Source: Flavobacterium cellulosilyticum
GTDB lineage: Bacteria > Bacteroidota > Bacteroidia > Flavobacteriales > Flavobacteriaceae
Direction: 5' to 3'
NCBI RefSeq assembly: GCF_004349355.1
Contig: NZ_SMFK01000017.1
Span: forward strand, 588-64,587
Length of the DNA stretch: 64,000 nt
In this document: piece after piece, positions 45,772 to 53,503 of the stretch
Numbering within the stretch: the stretch's first letter is position 1
Layout of the letters: every line of letters starts with the position of its first letter
The notes under the pieces: model-generated
The model's input: the letters and a program-made list of their open reading frames with translations, nothing else
Databases searched by the model: none
Told to the model about the DNA's origin: nothing
Translations under genes and position numbers: made by a program

Positions 45772-47199
45772 TTATATTTTTTTGGTTGCCAAGAAATTTG
45801 GAGAAATTTTCAACGATATATAAGCCCATTGTGCAGTCAGTTTTGGATTTGTAACATTTTTTACTGAAGTTGATGCCATTGTTTGAGTCGCATTCATCAG
45901 TGAATAGCCTCCTTCAATATTGATTAATTTTGTAAAATTATATCGTGCTGTTAAGTCAAATTCAGTACCTAAATATTTGGATAAATTTCCAGGAAGTTTA
46001 TTAGCAGATTCAAATCCATGAATGTCTAATAATAAAGTGAATTTGTCACTAGCATTGTATTTGGTTTTGATAAAGTAGTTCAATAAACCTTGGCTACCAA
46101 AAGGGCTTGCTACATAAAAATAATCCATTGTTCCCCAAAATTTATGTGGTGTTCCGTACAAAGGATCAAAACGATTGTTTTGAGTTGCTGTTGTAGTACC
46201 ATCGTTTCCTGATACGAAGTCAACTCCAGGTCCAATAAAAAACTTTCTGTTTACTTGGTAAGTTGCTGTAATTGAGGCTAATTTTGCACTAATTGAAGTT
46301 CCAAATTTATCATGACCGCCTTGGTAATATAAACTACCAGTTAAGTTCAATTTTCTATTTGGCATTACATTATAATAGAAACCTGTTGTAGTTCTAGCGT
46401 TAACTCCTTGAGTAAAAGTTGGTGCGGCTGCTGTACCGGTAAATTTGCTAAAATCATCTTTGAAGAATAAGAATGATACGTCTCCAAAGAAAAATTTTCT
46501 ACCTAAATAAGCGTATTGGAAAGATTTATATTCATGCGCAATACCATTTGTGCCTGCGGTGTATCCAGCTGTTGCAGATGGTAATCCATTATAAATAGTT
46601 CCTGAGGCCAGCTCCTTGTTTTGGTTAAATGCTACTCCAAAATCGGCAATCCAACCTTTGTTGGCAAATTTTAAGATAATGGCATCATGACGGCGTCCTT
46701 GTTGCAGCCAATCTAAGCCGCCTAAAACTTTTTGATCATCATAAGAAATTTCTTGACGTCCAATTTTTAAAGATAAATTTTGAATTGTACTAATGGTGTC
46801 ATTTAAAAAGACTTCTCCCCATGCTTCGTGAAACATGATGCCATCATTCGCTTCAGTTGTAGTTCTGTTTATGGTTGAAGCATCTTGACCCCATACACGA
46901 ACATCTTGCAAAGAAGCATACACTTTATATCTATATCCTGAAAAACCTACATTTAATCTTGTTCTTTGAGAAGTAAATAAAGCTCCTTTTTTGCCATTAC
47001 TTAGTAAAGTACCTTGACCTCCTCTAGCTTCGGTTCTTTCTCTAATTTGACCCGTAGCAACTAATTGTGCCTGAGCTACATTTTGACCAAGTACTAATAA
47101 GGTTAGACCTAAAAAAAAGGATTTTGAAATGTTTTTACTAGATGTTACTTTATTATTTAATGTAATGCATCTTGATTGGTTAGTGTTATTCTGTTCCAT
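45772..47199 (-). CDS. Outer-membrane porin, alginate-export-like beta barrel
   Basis: 475 residues with a signal peptide after a 25-residue N-terminal extension. GQIRERTEARGG, SQRTRLNVGFSGYRYKVYASLQDVRVWGQ and LSLKIGRQEISYDDQKVLGGLDWLQQGRRHDAIIL are alginate_exp-type barrel text, with C-terminal beta strands ending SLKISPNFL. It is the first gene of the operon porin-nrtA-nrtB-nrtD (gaps 21, 83 and 19 bases), so the barrel probably lets nitrate cross the outer membrane. The promoter carries the same palindrome as nirB and narK. Confidence 0.85.
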   Translation of the reverse strand: MEQNNTNQSRCITLNNKVTSSKNISKSFFLGLTLLVLGQNVAQAQLVATGQIRERTEARGGQGTLLSNGKKGALFTSQRTRLNVGFSGYRYKVYASLQDVRVWGQDASTINRTTTEANDGIMFHEAWGEVFLNDTISTIQNLSLKIGRQEISYDDQKVLGGLDWLQQGRRHDAIILKFANKGWIADFGVAFNQNKELASGTIYNGLPSATAGYTAGTNGIAHEYKSFQYAYLGRKFFFGDVSFLFFKDDFSKFTGTAAAPTFTQGVNARTTTGFYYNVMPNRKLNLTGSLYYQGGHDKFGTSISAKLASITATYQVNRKFFIGPGVDFVSGNDGTTTATQNNRFDPLYGTPHKFWGTMDYFYVASPFGSQGLLNYFIKTKYNASDKFTLLLDIHGFESANKLPGNLSKYLGTEFDLTARYNFTKLINIEGGYSLMNATQTMASTSVKNVTNPKLTAQWAYISLKISPNFLATKKI

Positions 47200-47229
47200 A
47201 TTTATTTAATTGTTTAAATTAGTATGAAA

Positions 47230-47255
47230 CAAATGTACGTAAGTAGTAATACTTA
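47230..47255 (-). promoter_or_regulatory. Porin-nrt operon promoter with operator
   Basis: On the reverse strand, TAAGTA-TTAC-TACTTA (47,255-47,240) is followed after two bases by the -7 element TACATTTG (47,237-47,230). The palindrome is perfect. Confidence 0.6.
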
Positions 47256-47259
47256 GATA

Positions 47260-47335
47260 TATGTTATAAGACAGAGTAAAATGCTTTTTTATAACATAAG
47301 TTGGAACACATAAAAAAAGTTTTTTTTTATGTGTT
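47260..47335. other. Two inverted repeats upstream of the porin operon
   Basis: TATGTTATAA (47,260-47,269) pairs with TTATAACATA (47,289-47,298). A 14-bp perfect hairpin AACACATAAAAAAA (47,305-47,318) / TTTTTTTATGTGTT (47,322-47,335) with loop GTT follows and looks like a transcription stop facing either way. The rest of 47,336-47,676 holds a second AAAAGCTGCT...AGCAGCTTTT pair but no gene. Confidence 0.5.
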
Positions 47336-47676
47336 TTCGCATAAAATGGTTCTAAGTGTATGTACACTAGGATATAATATAAGTTTAAATACGTAGTGGA
47401 CTTACATAATAAATAAAAGCTGCTTTGATTAATAATGTATTTCAAATCAACTTATGGTTCGTTTTCTAGCAGCTTTTGTTTTTATTTTAACTAAAAACAA
47501 TTTCTTTTACGCAAAAAATCCCTGTACTATTTTACTAATATAGGGATTTCAATTGTAAATCCGATGGCTACAAAATGGAATTATTTGCCAAATTAATTCC
47601 TGTAGCGTATGGGGTACTTTTTAAAAAGATTTTGGTCAAGTAATTAAAAACTCGAGTTAAGCTGCATTCTTGTTCC

Positions 47677-48534
47677 TTATTCTGTAATGAAACCTGAAGG
47701 CAATGCCAATAATTTATATTGAATAGTTTTTGCCAAGCGATAATCACCCAAGGCATTGGGATGCAATCTATCCATTTCTTTGTCATGAAAGTATTGCAAT
47801 TGCGAATCCGCCATTGGAAACAGACCACTTTCCGAATAAAGATCGATAAGAGGAACCGCCCAATAAGAAGCCGCTTGTTTTAAAACAGCAACATAGGCAT
47901 CAATATACAATCCTTGGCTGTTAGCATAGTTTTCGTCAGGTTGCACATTCTTTTCGTTAAACTTGGCTAAACCCCTGTGAATAGGAGTCATGATAATAAT
48001 TTGTTGTTGTGGGTAATTGTTCTTCAGGTACGACATCGCTTTGTTGATTCGTCCGCAAAAAGTGGTGTCATTCAGGTTTGGAGTGCGGTATTTTCTAATC
48101 ACTTCATTTCCGTTGAAGTTGGTTTGCTTTGTTGTTTCACTGAAAAATTCACCCAAGGGCGTATTGTGCATATAATCATTCGTACCTGCAAAAATCAGTA
48201 TGGCATCAATGTCCGTTCCTTTTTCGTCGTGCAATTTCACCGATTGCTTATAAATGTCATTCCACTGATTTCCACTAACACCATATACAAAAGGTGTTGT
48301 TCCTAGCAATTCATTTAGATATTCCCAGTACACACAAGTAGTTCCAATGCGGCGTTTGTCTGTCATGGAGTCGCCCAGAAAAGCGACCTTCTTGCCTTGC
48401 CATTGTGAGTTTAACGTTTTTTCTTGGTCTGCTACTTTTACTTTTGGAGCAGCAGTTGTAACCGTTTTTTGTGCCAATCCATTAAATCCAAAGGTTAGTA
48501 AAAGGATATAGACACTAGCAATTGTTTGTTTCAT
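47677..48534 (-). CDS. SGNH/GDSL-family secreted esterase-like hydrolase
   Basis: 285 residues with signal peptide (ends GLAQ). Block I VAFLGDSMTDK has the nucleophilic Ser, block III GTND the Asn, and block V DRLHPNAL the Asp-His pair. Bacteroidota members often deacetylate polysaccharides in the periplasm, but the substrate cannot be read from the sequence. Stands alone, with a dispersed repeat copy on its upstream side. Confidence 0.88.
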   Translation of the reverse strand: MKQTIASVYILLLTFGFNGLAQKTVTTAAPKVKVADQEKTLNSQWQGKKVAFLGDSMTDKRRIGTTCVYWEYLNELLGTTPFVYGVSGNQWNDIYKQSVKLHDEKGTDIDAILIFAGTNDYMHNTPLGEFFSETTKQTNFNGNEVIRKYRTPNLNDTTFCGRINKAMSYLKNNYPQQQIIIMTPIHRGLAKFNEKNVQPDENYANSQGLYIDAYVAVLKQAASYWAVPLIDLYSESGLFPMADSQLQYFHDKEMDRLHPNALGDYRLAKTIQYKLLALPSGFITE

Positions 48535-48582
48535 ATTTTAATTTGTTTAGGTTATTCAAAAATAATTAGAGTAGTAATAGAA

Positions 48583-48659
48583 TGCACAACACACGCGACT
48601 TTTTTAGTGAATTTATTTTTAAGCAACACTTCAAAGAGCGGAATCGTTGTTTGGTCCGC
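48583..48659. repeat. Dispersed repeat tail, copy C
   Basis: GCACAACACACGCGACTTTTTTAG followed by TTTATTTTTAAGCAACACTTC, given here in two pieces, resembles the tails at 7810-7856 and 8049-8095 and copies D and E. Confidence 0.45.
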
Positions 48660-49097
48660 TTATATTTTTCCTTTGTATTTATGGTCAAAGTCAACCATCC
48701 ATTCAATTCCATATTTGTCTCTAAACATTCCAAAGTAAGAACCCCATGGGCTGTCGGCAATAGGCATTTCAATTTGTCCACCTGCAGAAAGTCCGCTGAA
48801 TAATTTGTCTGCTTCTTCTTTACTTTCTGCACTGATTGAAATTTTACTTCTATTTTCATTTTCATTTGTCCGTCCCATACTTTCTGGAACGTCATTGGCC
48901 ATTAAAACGTTCTTGCCAATAGGCAAAGCAATGTGCATTATTTTATTTGCTTCATTTTCAGCGACTGGAAATTCAAGGCTTGACATATCCTTGAAACGCA
49001 TAATCATTGTGAACTCTCCGCCAAATACTGATTTATAAAATGTAAATGCTTCTTCGGCATTGCCATTGAAGTTAATGTGAGGATTAATTAGAGCCAT
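48660..49097 (-). CDS. VOC-family (PhnB/glyoxalase-like) protein
   Basis: 145 residues. NPHINFNGNAEEAFTFYKSVFGGEF and MIADSPWGSYFGMFRDKYGIEWMV-type text (here PIADSPWGSYFGMF) mark the PhnB-like branch of the vicinal-oxygen-chelate fold. A metal-site His is present in IMHIALP. Substrate unknown; many members are detoxification or uncharacterised enzymes. Repeat copies C and D lie on either side. Confidence 0.82.
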   Translation of the reverse strand: MALINPHINFNGNAEEAFTFYKSVFGGEFTMIMRFKDMSSLEFPVAENEANKIMHIALPIGKNVLMANDVPESMGRTNENENRSKISISAESKEEADKLFSGLSAGGQIEMPIADSPWGSYFGMFRDKYGIEWMVDFDHKYKGKI

Positions 49098-49107
49098 AAT
49101 TTTAATT

Positions 49108-49210
49108 TTTTAACAGCTGTGTACAAAGTCGGAAGACTTCGCCAGCACACTGGATTTTTAGTATGTTTATTTTTTAAGGAACAGTTCGGAGAGAGCATCT
49201 CTGTGTTAGC
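49108..49210. repeat. REP family A hairpin plus dispersed tail, copy D
   Basis: Stem AAGTC-GGAA-GACTT (49,127-49,140), then CACACTGGATTTTTAG and TTATTTTTTAAGGAACAGTTCGGAGAGAG in pieces, the same order as at 7752-7856. Between the VOC and ParE genes. Confidence 0.6.
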
Positions 49211-49224
49211 AGTAGCTTTTTTAG

Positions 49225-49524
49225 TTATTCCGCTAATCTGTTTTCGATATCCATTCTTTCGTGTAAAACTCTAACGACTTCAATTTTATTAGTTTTGTCT
49301 TTTTTAAAGAAAATTAAATGTGATTTTACTTTTGAATAGTGATATGAGATTCTAATTTTTCCAATATCATGAGCCATATCCATATTAAGTACGATATATT
49401 CAATTTCGTCAAAAATTAAGTTATAATATCTATCTGCTTGTTCAACAGAAAAATTTTTTGCTGTATAAATCCAAATGTTATTAATATCATCTAATGTCTT
49501 TTCACTAATTATATATTCTGACAT
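49225..49524 (-). CDS. parE: ParE-type toxin
   Basis: 99 residues. SEKTLDDINNIWIYTAKNFSVEQADRYY and VKSHLIFFKK with VVRVLHERMDIENRL are the typical ParE/RelE-superfamily strands and C-terminal HxRMDI tail. ParE toxins usually poison gyrase. Its ATG overlaps the antitoxin stop (TAATG). Confidence 0.88.
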   Translation of the reverse strand: MSEYIISEKTLDDINNIWIYTAKNFSVEQADRYYNLIFDEIEYIVLNMDMAHDIGKIRISYHYSKVKSHLIFFKKDKTNKIEVVRVLHERMDIENRLAE

Positions 49525-49769
49525 TATTTTTGGAAATTAGCTTTTAGCATTTCAAGATTTTTATTGCGGTCAAAATTTTTGATTTTACTACTCTTTTCAC
49601 CAATTTTAAGCTCATTGATTAGAGATTTTGTTTTGGTTTCTTCTTGTTCAAAAAATCGTAAAGCAGTTCTAACAACTTCACTTACTGAACTATATTTTCC
49701 TGTAGCAATTTGTTCATTAATAAAGTTTTCAAAATGGTCGCCTAATAATATTGATGTATTTCGTGCCAT
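49524..49769 (-). CDS. parD: ParD-type antitoxin
   Basis: 81 residues from ATG at 49,769; the longer start at 49,793 adds non-family residues. RNTSILLGDHFENFINEQIATGKYSSVSEVVRTALRFFE is the ribbon-helix-helix of ParD antitoxins, followed by a Lys/Glu-rich toxin-binding tail. It neutralises ParE and represses its own promoter (family knowledge). Confidence 0.88.
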   Translation of the reverse strand: MARNTSILLGDHFENFINEQIATGKYSSVSEVVRTALRFFEQEETKTKSLINELKIGEKSSKIKNFDRNKNLEMLKANFQK

Positions 49770-49856
49770 AAATTTTTTTATCAAAGATACCAATAATTGG
49801 TATTAAATTCAATTTTTTTCGGTTTAGCATAAAAGTTACTGGTAACAGCCATGAAC

Positions 49857-49920
49857 TTAGCAGCGCACTCGACTTTTAAGATTAATTATTTTTCAAGGAA
49901 CACTTTGGAAAGCAGGGAAA
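49857..49920. repeat. Dispersed repeat tail, copy E
   Basis: GCAGCGCACTCGACTTTTAAG then TATTTTTCAAGGAACACTTTGGAAAGCAGGG in pieces. The following 115 bases carry a 38-codon open stretch without a start, too weak to call. Confidence 0.5.
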
Positions 49921-50074
49921 AGTAGATAAAATAAAAGACGATAATACAATATTAATAGATTTCTTAAAAAATATTCAGGTTAATTTAAATAAAAAAAATG
50001 TTAGTTTTTATAGTTATAAACACATCGCTGTTTTCTAAAAAAGTATAACTTTAACCCACCAAAAACTAAATTTT

Positions 50075-51484
50075 ATGCAAGACCACAGTCAAGATCATTT
50101 TAAGAGAGAACTGGGATTACTCGACGGAACAATGCTCGTAGTAGGCTCGATGATAGGTTCGGGAATTTTCATAGTAAGTTCGGACATGGTGCGCCAAGTA
50201 GGGTCTGCAGGTTGGCTAATTGCAATTTGGATTATTACTGCTTTATTGACTATTATCGCCGCGGTGAGTTATGGTGAATTGAGTGCTATGTTTCCTAAAG
50301 CGGGCGGACAATATGTTTATATCAAGGAGGCCTATGGAAAGCTTATTGGGTTTTTATACGGTTGGAGCTTTTTTGCCGTCATTCAAACAGGTACCATTGC
50401 TGCCGTTGGTGTAGCTTTTTCAAAATTTGCCGCTTATATTTTTCCTTCTTTTAGTGATGAAAATATTCTGATTAACTTGGGAGGTTTCGTGCTCAATGCG
50501 GCTCAAATTGTATCTATAATTACTATTATTTTACTGACTTATATTAATAGTCGCGGAGTGAAAAACAGCAAAATTATGCAAACAGTTTTAACGGTTATAA
50601 AAATATCGTCTTTATTGGGTTTAATTATTTTTGGTTTTATCTTGGCTGCCAAAGCGGAAATTTGGAATGCGAATTGGACAGATGCTTGGGTTTCAAAATC
50701 GCTGGATGTAAATACAGGTTCATGGTTACCTATAAGTGGGACCGCATTATTATCCGGATTTGTGGCTGCTTTTGTGGGTTCTCAATTTTCGAGTGTGGCA
50801 TGGGAAGGAGTTACGTTTATTGCCGAGGAAATTAAAAATCCAAAGAGGAATGTGGGTTTGAGCCTTTTTCTGGGAACATTGATTGTTGGCGTTATTTATA
50901 CGATGGCCAATGTGATGTTTATTGCCGTATTGCCATTACAAGATATTGCTACAGCGAAATCTGACCGTGTTGGAGTAGTGGCTTCTCAAGTAATTTTTGG
51001 AGATATTGGAACTATAATTATCGCCCTTATGATAATGATTTCGACTTTTGCATGTAATAATGGACTGATTATGGCTGGTGCAAGAGTATATTATACGATG
51101 GCTAAAGATGGCTTGTTTTTCAAAAAAGCGGCAAATTTAAATGATGCGAGTGTTCCTGCTTGGGCATTGTGGGCACAGTGTATTTGGGCTTCGGCTTTGT
51201 GTCTAACGGGTAAATATGGGGCTTTATTAGACTTTGTTGTGATTGTTGTTTTGATATTTTACATTCTTACCATTTATGGTATTTTTATCCTTCGTAAAAA
51301 AATGCCAGATGCAGAAAGGCCTTATAAAGCTTTTGGATATCCGTTTTTACCTATGTTGTTTATTGTGATTTCTTCCATCATTTCGATTACCTTATTGGTT
51401 ACAAAAACAAGTACATGTGGTTGGGGTGTTTTTATTATGTTGATTGGAATTCCAGTTTATTATTTGACAAAACAGAAAGAGTAG
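50075..51484 (+). CDS. APC-family amino-acid permease
   Basis: 469 residues, twelve membrane segments. GTMLVVGSMIGSGIFIVSS is the substrate-binding unwound helix 1, and AAVSYGELSAMFPKAGGQYVYIKEAYG the helix 2/3 motif. The best fit is the LAT/YfnA-like group that exchanges or imports neutral amino acids. It precedes alanine dehydrogenase, but on the opposite strand, so alanine or another amino acid is a reasonable but unproven substrate. Confidence 0.88.
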   Translation: MQDHSQDHFKRELGLLDGTMLVVGSMIGSGIFIVSSDMVRQVGSAGWLIAIWIITALLTIIAAVSYGELSAMFPKAGGQYVYIKEAYGKLIGFLYGWSFFAVIQTGTIAAVGVAFSKFAAYIFPSFSDENILINLGGFVLNAAQIVSIITIILLTYINSRGVKNSKIMQTVLTVIKISSLLGLIIFGFILAAKAEIWNANWTDAWVSKSLDVNTGSWLPISGTALLSGFVAAFVGSQFSSVAWEGVTFIAEEIKNPKRNVGLSLFLGTLIVGVIYTMANVMFIAVLPLQDIATAKSDRVGVVASQVIFGDIGTIIIALMIMISTFACNNGLIMAGARVYYTMAKDGLFFKKAANLNDASVPAWALWAQCIWASALCLTGKYGALLDFVVIVVLIFYILTIYGIFILRKKMPDAERPYKAFGYPFLPMLFIVISSIISITLLVTKTSTCGWGVFIMLIGIPVYYLTKQKE

Positions 51485-51500
51485 TTGCAAGGCCGATACC

Positions 51501-51569
51501 TTAGCCCTGATAGCAGTGGAAATCCTCCCGTTTTTTCGGGAGATTGAAACGAATAGCAGGATTAGCTCC
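51501..51569. ncRNA. Recurrent flavobacterial hairpin element (Flavo-1-like candidate)
   Basis: TTAGCCCTGATAGCAGTGG leads into CTCCCG-T6-CGGGAG (51,525-51,542), followed by GAATAGCAGGATTAGCTCC. I recall very similar intergenic sequences with GCCCTGATAG on the left and ATAGCAGGAT.AGCT on the right in many Flavobacterium genomes, with variable inner hairpins. The Rfam Flavo-1 motif is a possible identity, to be confirmed. A terminator follows at 51,576-51,605. Confidence 0.4.
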
Positions 51570-51575
51570 AAAAAA

Positions 51576-51605
51576 AATCCGTCTTCAAAAAAATGGAGAC
51601 GGATT
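51576..51605. terminator. Terminator between permease and alanine dehydrogenase genes
   Basis: AATCCGTCT (51,576-51,584) pairs with AGACGGATT (51,597-51,605), A-rich on the left and AAATTTT on the right; serves both convergent genes. Confidence 0.75.
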
Positions 51606-51628
51606 AAATTTTGATTATAATAAATTTG

Positions 51629-52759
51629 TTAGACTAAAACAGGTTCAAAGAAAACACTTTCTACTTCATGGAATGGTAAGCCCCAAGCTTCGGCAACTCC
51701 TTTATATACTACTTTTCCATTGGCTATATTAAGTCCTTTTTTAAGCTCTTCGTTTTCGTCACAGGCTTTTTTCCAACCTTTATTTGCCAATTGCAACGCA
51801 TAAGGTATAGTTGCGTTTGTCAATGCAAGAGTGGAAGTATAAGGAACGGCTCCTGGCATATTGGCTACACAATAATGAACGATATCATCAATAATAAAAG
51901 TTGGATTTTCGTGAGTTGTAGGAACGCAGGTTGCGATACAACCTCCTTGATCAACTGCAACATCAACTACTACAGTTCCTGGACTCATCAGTTTCAACAT
52001 GTCACGAGTAACTAAATGCGGTGCTTTTGCTCCTGGGATTAAAACCGCTCCAATAACTAAATCGGCTTTTGAAATGGCTTCGCAAATATTATAATGGTTA
52101 GACATTAGAGTAGTAACATTTGCTGGCATTATCTCTGTTAAATAGCGCAAACGAGGCAAACTCACATCGATTATGGTAACTTGAGCGCCAAGTCCAGCCG
52201 CCATTTTTGCTGCTTGACTTCCTACTATTCCTCCGCCTAATACCACCACTTTTGCAGGCGGAACTCCTGGTACGCCACCTAGAAGGATTCCTTTTCCTTT
52301 TAATGGTTTTTCTAGATATTTTGCACCTTCCTGAATCGACATTCTACCTGCTACTTCAGACATTGGAACTAATAAAGGTAAAGTGCGATCTACTCTTTCT
52401 ACTGTTTCATAAGCCAAACAAACAGACTTGCTTTCTATCATTGCCAATGTTAAAGGCTCAGATGAAGCAAAGTGAAAATAGGTAAATAAGAGTTGGTCTT
52501 TTTTGATTAAATTATATTCGGATGCAATAGGTTCTTTTACCTTGATAATCATTTCGGCAATGGCATATACGGCTTCAATTGTTGGTAACGATCTTGCTCC
52601 AGCTTCAATATAAGCTTCATCACTAAAACCACTATTTAGACCAGCACCTTCTTGTATAAAGACTTGATGTCCGTGGTTTATAAATTCGGTAACACCTGCT
52701 GGAGTCATACCAACACGGTTTTCATTATTTTTAATTTCTATAGGGATTCCGATTATCAT
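51629..52759 (-). CDS. ald: Alanine dehydrogenase
   Basis: 376 residues from ATG at 52,759 (family start MIIGIPIEIKNNENRVGMTP; the TTG-type start at 52,804 is rejected). Conserved landmarks: Arg and Lys of the substrate pocket (NRVGMTPAGV, IIKVKEP), FTYFHFA, the Rossmann motif VVVLGGGIVGSQAAKMAAGLGA and MPGAVPYTSTLALTNATIPY. Catalyses reversible NAD-dependent deamination of L-alanine to pyruvate. TACATTTG at 52,800-52,793 on the reverse strand is a good -7 element. Divergent Lrp-type regulator next door. Confidence 0.93.
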   Translation of the reverse strand: MIIGIPIEIKNNENRVGMTPAGVTEFINHGHQVFIQEGAGLNSGFSDEAYIEAGARSLPTIEAVYAIAEMIIKVKEPIASEYNLIKKDQLLFTYFHFASSEPLTLAMIESKSVCLAYETVERVDRTLPLLVPMSEVAGRMSIQEGAKYLEKPLKGKGILLGGVPGVPPAKVVVLGGGIVGSQAAKMAAGLGAQVTIIDVSLPRLRYLTEIMPANVTTLMSNHYNICEAISKADLVIGAVLIPGAKAPHLVTRDMLKLMSPGTVVVDVAVDQGGCIATCVPTTHENPTFIIDDIVHYCVANMPGAVPYTSTLALTNATIPYALQLANKGWKKACDENEELKKGLNIANGKVVYKGVAEAWGLPFHEVESVFFEPVLV

Positions 52760-52968
52760 AATTGCAGGTTTTTGAGTTAATGAATTGATAAGCAAATGTA
52801 GCACCTAAAGAAATACTTATGTTATATGAAGATCATTTCAGAAAATATTAATTTTAATTATTAGTTTTACATTAAAATTTTCTTAATTAGGTTTTGTTTT
52901 GCATTTAAAAAAGAAAAAAAATCTGATTTCAGATATAAAAAAATCACTCATTTAATACCTTTTGCACT

Positions 52969-53427
52969 ATGATTTTAGATGAAACCGACAAAAAAATCCT
53001 GCGTTTACTTCAAGTAGATGCCCATCTTACATTAAAAGATATTGCTAATAAAATAAATCTTTCGCTTACACCTGTTCATGATCGCGTGAAACGGTTAGAA
53101 AAAGAGGGGATTATTGAAAAATATGTTTCGATTTTAAACAAAAAAAAATTAGGCAAAAACATTATGGTATTTTGTCAAGTAACCCTAGTTAGACAAACAT
53201 CTGATTTGTCCGAAGGTTTTAATCAGGTGATTATGAATATGCCCGAGGTAGTCGAATGTAATCTTATCTCAGGCAGTTTTGATTATTTGCTAAAAATAAT
53301 TTTGCCAGATATGGAAAGTTACCACCATTTTCATCAAAAAAAGCTGTCCGTTATACCTGGTGTTTCCTTGATTAGTAGCTTTTTCATTATTTCAGAAGTG
53401 AAAAGCACAACGGTTTTGCCAATTTAA
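52969..53427 (+). CDS. Lrp/AsnC-family regulator
   Basis: 152 residues. N-terminal HTH (LDETDKKILRLLQVDAHLTLKDIANKINLS) and C-terminal RAM ligand domain (VTLVRQTSDLSEGFNQVI...VVECNLISGSFDYLLKI). Divergent from alanine dehydrogenase with a 209-base shared control region; Lrp-type proteins that bind alanine commonly control ald, so this is the likely target (inference from layout). Confidence 0.9.
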   Translation: MILDETDKKILRLLQVDAHLTLKDIANKINLSLTPVHDRVKRLEKEGIIEKYVSILNKKKLGKNIMVFCQVTLVRQTSDLSEGFNQVIMNMPEVVECNLISGSFDYLLKIILPDMESYHHFHQKKLSVIPGVSLISSFFIISEVKSTTVLPI

Positions 53428-53438
53428 AAGTATAAAAA

Positions 53439-53470
53439 AAAATCCGTCCTAAGTGATCAGGACGGATTTT
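53439..53470. terminator. Strong bidirectional terminator
   Basis: 12-bp perfect stem AAAATCCGTCCT (53,439-53,450) / AGGACGGATTTT (53,459-53,470), between the convergent Lrp and GAPDH genes. Confidence 0.9.
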
Positions 53471-53503
53471 CTGGTTTAATAAAATTTGGTTAATGTATGC
53501 GAT

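Noticed and set aside
47206..47445. Reverse-strand open frame upstream of the porin
   Set aside because: It covers the operator, -7 element and the poly-A/poly-T hairpin; composition is non-coding.
49922..50038. 38-codon open stretch before the APC permease
   Set aside because: No start codon, low complexity, and no recognisable similarity; it could be chance in AT-rich DNA.
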